DNA from: Vicia villosa
Lineage: Eukaryota; Streptophyta; Magnoliopsida; Fabales; Fabaceae
Direction of reading: 5' to 3'
Length of the DNA stretch: 64,000 bases
Assembly: GCF_029867415.1 (NCBI RefSeq)
Contig: NC_081180.1
Span: forward strand, 237,778,823-237,842,822
The translations under genes and the position numbers were made by a program. The first letter of the stretch is position 1. The number at the start of each line of letters is the position of its first letter. The notes below the pieces were generated by a model. The model saw only the letters and a list, made by a program, of their open reading frames with translations, was not told the origin of the DNA and ran no database searches. Positions 60,717 to 64,000 of this stretch are shown here, piece after piece.

Positions 60717-63700
60717 CTAGCTTTCTTCATGCAGCTTTATCAACTGCATACAGTGGAAAAACTTGCAACTCGGCAATGTCTTTGTGATTATATCAGCAGC
60801 ATTGTCCTCAGTCGAAACCTTCAGCACTTGGACTTCTCCATGCTCGATTACTCCTCTGACGAAATGCAACCTCACATCAATGTGCTTAGTTCGCTCATGA
60901 TAGACTGAGTTCTTCGACATATGTATTGCACTTTGACTCTCACATTTAACAGTGATACCTCGACCTTGAAGTTTCATCTCCTTCGCAAAACCTTCAAGCC
61001 ACAATTCTTCTTTCACAGCTTCAGTTAGGGCAATATACTCCGCTTCAGTGGTTGATAGAGCAACAACCTTCTGAGGTGTTGCTTTCCAACTAATTGTTGT
61101 GCCAAACATGGTGAAAACATATCCAGAAATAGACTTTATAGAATCCATACAACCTGCATAATCAGAGTCGACATATCCTTCAATTACTGCTTTACTATCT
61201 TCACCCAAGGCTCCACCATAAATTAGGACTCTGTTCAGAGACCCATTTATGTACCTTAAAATCCACTTCAATGCTTGCCAGTGAGCCTTTCCAGGATTCA
61301 CCATGTACCTGCTTACAAGACTTACTGCATATGCTATGCCGGGTCTAGTACAGACCATAGCATACATCAAAGAACCAACTATATTAGCATATGGGATGCT
61401 ATTCATATAGGCTCCTTCGACATCATTACTGGGACACTGATCAATACTCAGCTTGAATTGAGGGTTTGTTGGAGTCACAACTGGCTTTGAATTCGACATA
61501 CCAAACTTTTCGAGAATCTTCCGTAGATATGCCTCTTGAGATAAGCATAACTTCGACTTCTTTTTATCTCTTCGAATGTCAAATCAAAGAATCCTGGAAG
61601 CAGCTCCCAGATCCTTCATATCGAACTCCTTATTGAGTTCAGCCTTCACCCTCATCACATCTTCGACATTGTTGCTTACTATGAGAATATCATCCACATA
61701 AAGCAACAAAATAACAAATGAATTACCAGGTCGAAATCTGAAGTAAACGCAGTGGTCGAGCTGACTTCTAATGAAACTTATGCGTGCCATGAACTTGTCA
61801 AATCTCCTATTCCACTGTCGAGGAGATTGTTTTAGCCCATACAAAGATCTATTTAGCTTGCACACATAATCTTCCTTCCCCTTTTCGACATACCCTTCAG
61901 ATTTCCTCATCAGGATCGTTTCATCTAGATCATCATATAAGAACGCAGTCTTCACATCCATCTATTCCAGTTCAAGATCAAACTGTGCCACCATGGTAAG
62001 CAACATTCGAATGGAACTATGTTTCACAACAAGAGAAAACACATCATTGAAGTCGACACCTTCTTTCTGAGTGAAACCCCTTGCAACTAACCTTGCCTTG
62101 TATCTTTTCGACGTCACTCCTTCAATTCCTTCCTTAACTTTGAAAATCCATTTACAGCTGACTAACCTTGCCCCAGCATGTTTCTTGATCTGTTCCCAGG
62201 TATCATTATCATGAAGATATTTCATCTCATCATCCATGGCCTTCAGCCATTCATTCTTATTTCGACTCCTCATAACTTCCTTGTAGTCTCTAGGTTCTTC
62301 GTCTAGAACCTCACTTGAAGAGATTAAGGCATAAGCTATAAGGTCTGCATACCCAAGTCTCTGAGGTGGCTTGATGGCTCTTCTCGACCTATCTCTTGAT
62401 AATAGGTAGTCATTGACAGTTTTCTCAATTTCCTCAGCATCTTCTGCTTCTTCTTCGACTTCATCAGGGATATGCAATTCAGCATCAACATGCTCCACCT
62501 CAATAGGAATCTCTACCTGTTCCAGCTCTTCGTTAGATGTTTCTGTACTTCGACCAACATCATCAGTTTTCTTAAAAGCCATTTCAGCTTCATTGAAAAC
62601 TACAACTCGACTGGTGATACACCTCTTGTGACCTGGCTCTAGGCACCATAGCCTATAAGCTTTGACTCCTTCAGGGTATCCCATGAATATGCATTTCAGA
62701 GCTCTAGGTTCGACCTTGTCTTGCCTAATGTGAGCATAGGCTACGCAGCCAAATACTCTCAGTTTGTCAAGATCTGGTGGATGTCCCGACCAAACTTCTT
62801 CAGGTGTCTTCATATCTAACACTGTCGAAGGACATCTGTTTATCATATATGTTGCTGTCGAAACAACCTCAGTCCATAACACCTTCTTTAACCCCGCACT
62901 AGTCAATATGCATCTGACTCTCTCCAAAATAGTTCGATTAAAACTTTCAGCCAAACCATTTTGTTGTGGAGTACCTGCAGTAGTTCTGTGCCTTGCAATA
63001 CCAGAGCCCGCACAAAAACAGTGGAACGCCTCATTGCAAAATTCAAGGCCATTATCGGTTCTCAACCTCTTGTCCTTCCTGCCAGTCTGATTTTCTACTA
63101 GAGTCTTCCAACTTTTGAAATTCTCAAAAGTTTCATCCTTAGTCTTCTGAATGAATACCCATAACATCCTGGAATAATCATCAACTATGGATAGAAAATA
63201 CCTTGCTCTTGAATGTGATGGACACCTTGCAGGCCCCAAAAGATCAGCATGGATGTAATCAAGGGATCCATGTGTTCTTTGTTTGCCTTTGTTGAACTTC
63301 ACTCTGCAAGATTTTCCAAGTACACAGGATTCACAAAATTTCAGCTTTTCGACTTTGTCTCCACCAAGCAGATTTTGTTTCCCTAATTCGACCAAACCCC
63401 TTTCACTCACATGACCCAATCTCATGTTCCAGATTTCTGTCTTCGACAATGGTTTCGTGGATGCAACATTTGTCGAACCACTTACAACTTCAGCCTCAAG
63501 GGTATACAAGCCTTGTTTCTTCACGCCTCTCAAGACTTCCTTCGACCCCTTCATGACTCTTAGGATACTTTTCTCTCCTTGGAAAACATATCCTTTCTTG
63601 TCGAATTCACCAAGAGAAAGTAGATTTCTATTCAAGTCAGGAACATACCTGACTTCAGTCAACAACCTTATTGACTCATCATGAAGCTTGAATCTCACAG

Positions 63701-63839
63701 ATCCAACACCTGCAATCTTGCAAGCTTTGTTGTTTCCCAGCAATACTGATCCACCGTCTTGATCAAATAATTCCTCGAACAAGTCTTTGTTTGGAGTCAT
63801 GTGCCAGTGCAACCTGGATCCATAATCCACTCTCTTCTC
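60717..63839 (-). pseudogene. Ty1-copia polyprotein (protease-integrase-RT-RNase H), nearly intact (element C4)
   Basis: Minus strand: a protease block near 63825 (WIMDPGC, normally D-S-G; one base appears missing before HMTPNKDLFEE). Integrase HHCC zinc module follows (RLGHVSERGLVELG, CESCVLGKSCRVKF), then the DDE core (HADLLGP, LRTDNGLEFC, PQQNGLAESFNR) and LKCIFMGYPEGVKAYRLW. RT has TWEQIKKHAGARLVSCKWIF, KARLVARGFTQKEGVDFNDV and catalytic LLLYVDDILIV near 61690. RNase H has STTEAEYIALTEAVKEELW and ERTKHIDVRLHFV, ending at 60717 before the PPT. Only two in-frame stops (near 61959, in ELE-MDVKTAF, and near 61581, after SRIL) and the protease shift break it, so the insertion looks fairly recent. 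Gag continues off the window. Confidence 0.93.
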
Positions 63840-63844
63840 GAGTC

Positions 63845-64000
63845 ACTACTTGAAACCACAAGAACATCAGATGATTCAAAATCATCTTGAACAATGGTTG
63901 CATTGCCATTATCCTTACCTCCATGATCTTTCAGGCGTTCAGGGCACACCTTTCTTGTGTGACCCTCCTTACAATGATAACATCGAACTCCAGATACTTC
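63845..64000 (-). pseudogene. Copia C4 gag C-terminus, zinc knuckle (partial)
   Basis: Minus strand from the window edge: an intact CCHC knuckle, CYHCKEGHTRKVCP, then KDHGGKDNGNATIVQDD and DVLVVSSSDSREEW leading into the protease. The spacing C-x2-C-x4-H-x4-C is correct. The rest of gag and the 5' LTR lie outside the window. Confidence 0.9.

Overview
This is plant nuclear DNA: AT-rich, packed with nested LTR retrotransposons, LINEs and MITEs, with one spliced host gene. The transposon set (very long Ogre/Tat-type LTRs beginning TGTCATACCCC, Sirevirus-like copia elements, a plant-mobile-domain pseudogene) points to a legume, probably the pea/vetch/Medicago group. The species cannot be fixed from this window.

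The only intact host gene is a katanin p80 subunit (KTN80 type) on the + strand, 37559-43204. I resolved it by hand into 18 exons that join in one open frame (3378 nt, 1125 residues plus stop): an N-terminal WD40 propeller, a long linker, and the C-terminal con80 region. The linker carries 16 in-frame copies of a unit of about 21 residues, which explains most of its excess length over the shorter plant paralogues. A stretch of about 0.6 kb just upstream of the gene is duplicated, with a copia gag/LTR fragment between the copies.

Layout. 1-3.8 kb: Ogre-type LTR and truncated first ORF (+). 3.8-5.5 kb: Ty3-type LTR fragment (-). 5.5-7.0 kb: plant-mobile-domain pseudogene (+). 7.0-11.1 kb: 3' part of a Sirevirus-like copia (-) with an env-like pseudogene. 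11.1-17.5 kb: copia LTR scrap, then a coding-free LTR element with 3 kb LTRs (-). 17.5-25.1 kb: Sirevirus-like copia (-) whose gag is split by an Ogre solo LTR and whose 5' LTR contains a Mutator-type MITE. 25.1-30.9 kb: MITEs, a TRIM, a small solo LTR and AT-rich DNA. 30.9-34.3 kb: decayed copia (+). 34.8-37.3 kb: duplicated KTN80 upstream region around a copia fragment (-). 37.3-43.6 kb: KTN80. 43.8-51.7 kb: copia (-) containing a Ty3-type solo LTR, which itself contains a Sirevirus-like solo LTR. 52.9-58.1 kb: LINE (-) containing another LINE, which contains an Ogre-like solo LTR, which contains a MITE set in (TA)n. 58.7-60.2 kb: hAT element and a local duplication. 60.2-64.0 kb: nearly intact copia (-) running off the window.

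I found no previously undescribed biological system. The observations most worth checking are the KTN80 linker minisatellite, the recurrence of family-specific self-complementary motif arrays inside several unrelated LTRs, and the clean nesting hierarchy, in which target-site duplications (TSDs) can be read directly.
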